From JBFHNV01 sp965365655 (lineage in GTDB: Bacteria > Pseudomonadota > Gammaproteobacteria > HK1), in NCBI GenBank assembly GCA_965365655.1, contig CBDUCN010000286.1:1-6737 (forward strand): a stretch of DNA of 6,737 nt. Direction: 5' to 3'. The notes beneath the pieces are model-generated. The model was given only the letters and a program-made list of their open reading frames with translations, did no database searches and was not told the DNA's origin. A program made the position numbers and the translations under genes. This document shows positions 5,982 through 6,737 of the stretch, piece after piece. How positions within the stretch are numbered: the first letter of the stretch is position 1; each line of letters opens with the position of its first letter.

Positions 5982-6251
5982 ACGCGCGCGGCGCGACGCA
6001 GGATGGTCGCAGTGCGGGTGTCGGCGCGGACGCGCGCGGGGCACCCCGCAGAACGCTGAGCGGGAAACAGCCGCGCGCAGCCCGGGGCGGGCGGCGACGC
6101 TGCGTGCCCGCCGGGTCTGCGATCCACCCCGCATTCTCCGCGGCGCTGCGGCAGCAGCCGGTGACGCGCGCGACACCACGGCCGGACAACGAGCGCTCCC
6201 GCGCCGGCCCGGAGACACTGCCGCGCCGGCCCCGCCGCCGGAACCGGCGGC
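5982..6251. other. Convergent intergenic gap, 270 bases
   Basis: The gap lies between the ends of the amidase and glycosylase genes. Open frames crossing it are low-complexity Arg/Ala/Gly readings with no recognisable domain and no ribosome site. It holds a short inverted repeat, GCGGGG-CA-CCCCGC (6036-6049), about 55 bases after the amidase stop, and a 12-base direct repeat (CCGCGCCGGCCC at 6199-6210 and 6221-6232). A larger hairpin abuts the glycosylase stop. I see no gene in it. Confidence 0.5.
6234..6251 (-). terminator. GC-rich hairpin flush with the glycosylase stop codon
   Basis: A perfect inverted repeat, GCCGCCGG and CCGGCGGC separated by two A bases, would fold as a 7-bp stem with a 4-base loop. 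It begins immediately after the TGA (6252-6254) of the minus-strand gene. No T tract follows on either strand, so it is not a textbook intrinsic terminator. It could act as a weak bidirectional terminator or as a 3'-end stabiliser between convergent genes. Confidence 0.4.
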
Positions 6252-6737
6252 TCAGATCGCTTCCACGATCGCCCGCCACGCGGCGAGCTTGCGCGCGCGG
6301 GGGATCGACGCGTTCGCCGGGCTGGTCGACGGCAGCCGCGTCAGGCGCACGCCCGCGAGCCGCTCGCCCAGCGTGCCGCGCACGTGCTTCGCGAACGCGT
6401 GCTCGGCCTTCGCGCCGTTGAAGAAGATCGCGCCGACGCCCGGGTGCGCGGCGAGGAAGCCCGCGAAGTCGTTCGCGACGATCGACGACTCGACGATCGC
6501 CGAGTCCAGGCTGCCGGGCCGGGCGCACGCGCCGACGACGTCCCACAGCGCGACCCTGCGGCGCTTCAGCGCGCGGCAGCGCGCGTCGTAGCCGAGCGCC
6601 GGGTCGAAGCCGAGCAGCTCGCCCGCGATCGCCCAGAACAGGTTGCGCGGATGCGCGTAGTACTGGCTCGCGGCCAGCGACGCGACGCCCGGCATCGAGC
6701 CCAGGATCAGGATGCGGGCGCGGCGATCCGCGACCGG
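6252..6737 (-). CDS. DNA-deoxyinosine/uracil glycosylase, UDG family 6 (5' partial)
   Basis: The last 161 residues of a base-excision repair enzyme of the uracil-DNA glycosylase superfamily, family 6 (hypoxanthine-DNA glycosylase, HDG). It removes deaminated bases, chiefly hypoxanthine, from DNA. Counting from the window edge, motif 1 is ILILGSMPG (9-17) followed by SLAASQYYAHPRNLFW (20-35); Asn32 is at the family's catalytic position. WDVVGACARPGSLDSAI follows at about 65-81, FFNGAKA at 105-111, and the second catalytic loop LPSTSPAN at 135-142. The reading PVADRRAR before motif 1 resembles family N-termini, so only about 5-15 residues are likely missing beyond 6737. The first internal ATG, at 6695, lies inside motif 1 and is not the true start. 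It converges on the amidase gene. The alternative name is G/U mismatch-specific glycosylase (Mug-like), but the YYAHPRNxFW motif favours HDG. Confidence 0.9.
   Translation of the reverse strand, partial: PVADRRARILILGSMPGVASLAASQYYAHPRNLFWAIAGELLGFDPALGYDARCRALKRRRVALWDVVGACARPGSLDSAIVESSIVANDFAGFLAAHPGVGAIFFNGAKAEHAFAKHVRGTLGERLAGVRLTRLPSTSPANASIPRARKLAAWRAIVEAI

Noticed and set aside
4523..6421. A 632-codon plus-strand open frame overlapping the amidase gene.
   Set aside because: It reads as Arg-rich sequence with no fold or motif, out of frame with the amidase whose catalytic triad is intact. It has no ribosome site.

Overview
The window reads as a stretch of chromosome from a very GC-rich bacterium. 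Codon third positions are almost all G or C, genes are tightly packed, and nothing mobile is visible. The gene content points to a proteobacterium, most likely a gamma- or betaproteobacterium: a ZrgA/DUF2796 periplasmic protein, a MacB/LolD-type ABC pair and a DUF3299 protein form a set I know from Pseudomonas and Vibrio relatives. The assignment is inferred from gene families and base composition, not from a marker gene.

Left half (42-3578): a putative periplasmic zinc-handling module. A DUF3299 lipoprotein-free secreted protein (42-749, minus strand) is divergent from a three-gene plus-strand operon: a His-rich ZrgA-like protein (826-1548), an ABC ATPase (1565-2308) and a four-helix FtsX/MacB-type permease (2319-3578). 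Spacings in the operon are 16 and 10 bases. The permease ribosome site overlaps the ATPase stop codon. From memory, Pseudomonas aeruginosa PA4063-PA4066 holds the same four families and responds to zinc shortage. The expected model is that the ATPase and permease drive a conformational cycle across the inner membrane that works on, or with, the two periplasmic proteins to move or deliver zinc. A 76-base gap (750-825) separates the divergent arms. It holds a palindromic AGTATACT that could serve as a -10 element in both directions.

Middle (3579-4580): a 202-base gap with no start codon but a coding-like codon pattern, then a small class I SAM-dependent methyltransferase on the minus strand (3781-4404), then a 176-base divergent gap with two inverted repeats.

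Right half (4581-6737): a complete amidase-signature enzyme (4581-5981, plus strand), a 270-base convergent gap with a strong GC hairpin, and a family 6 uracil/hypoxanthine-DNA glycosylase on the minus strand that runs off the right edge (6252-6737). These three single genes show no obvious functional link to the zinc module or to each other.

I found no RNA genes, CRISPR array, insertion sequence or wholly new system. The points most worth following are the split, divergent layout of the zinc module, the possible leaderless start of the ZrgA-like gene, and the His-rich loop with its internal repeat.
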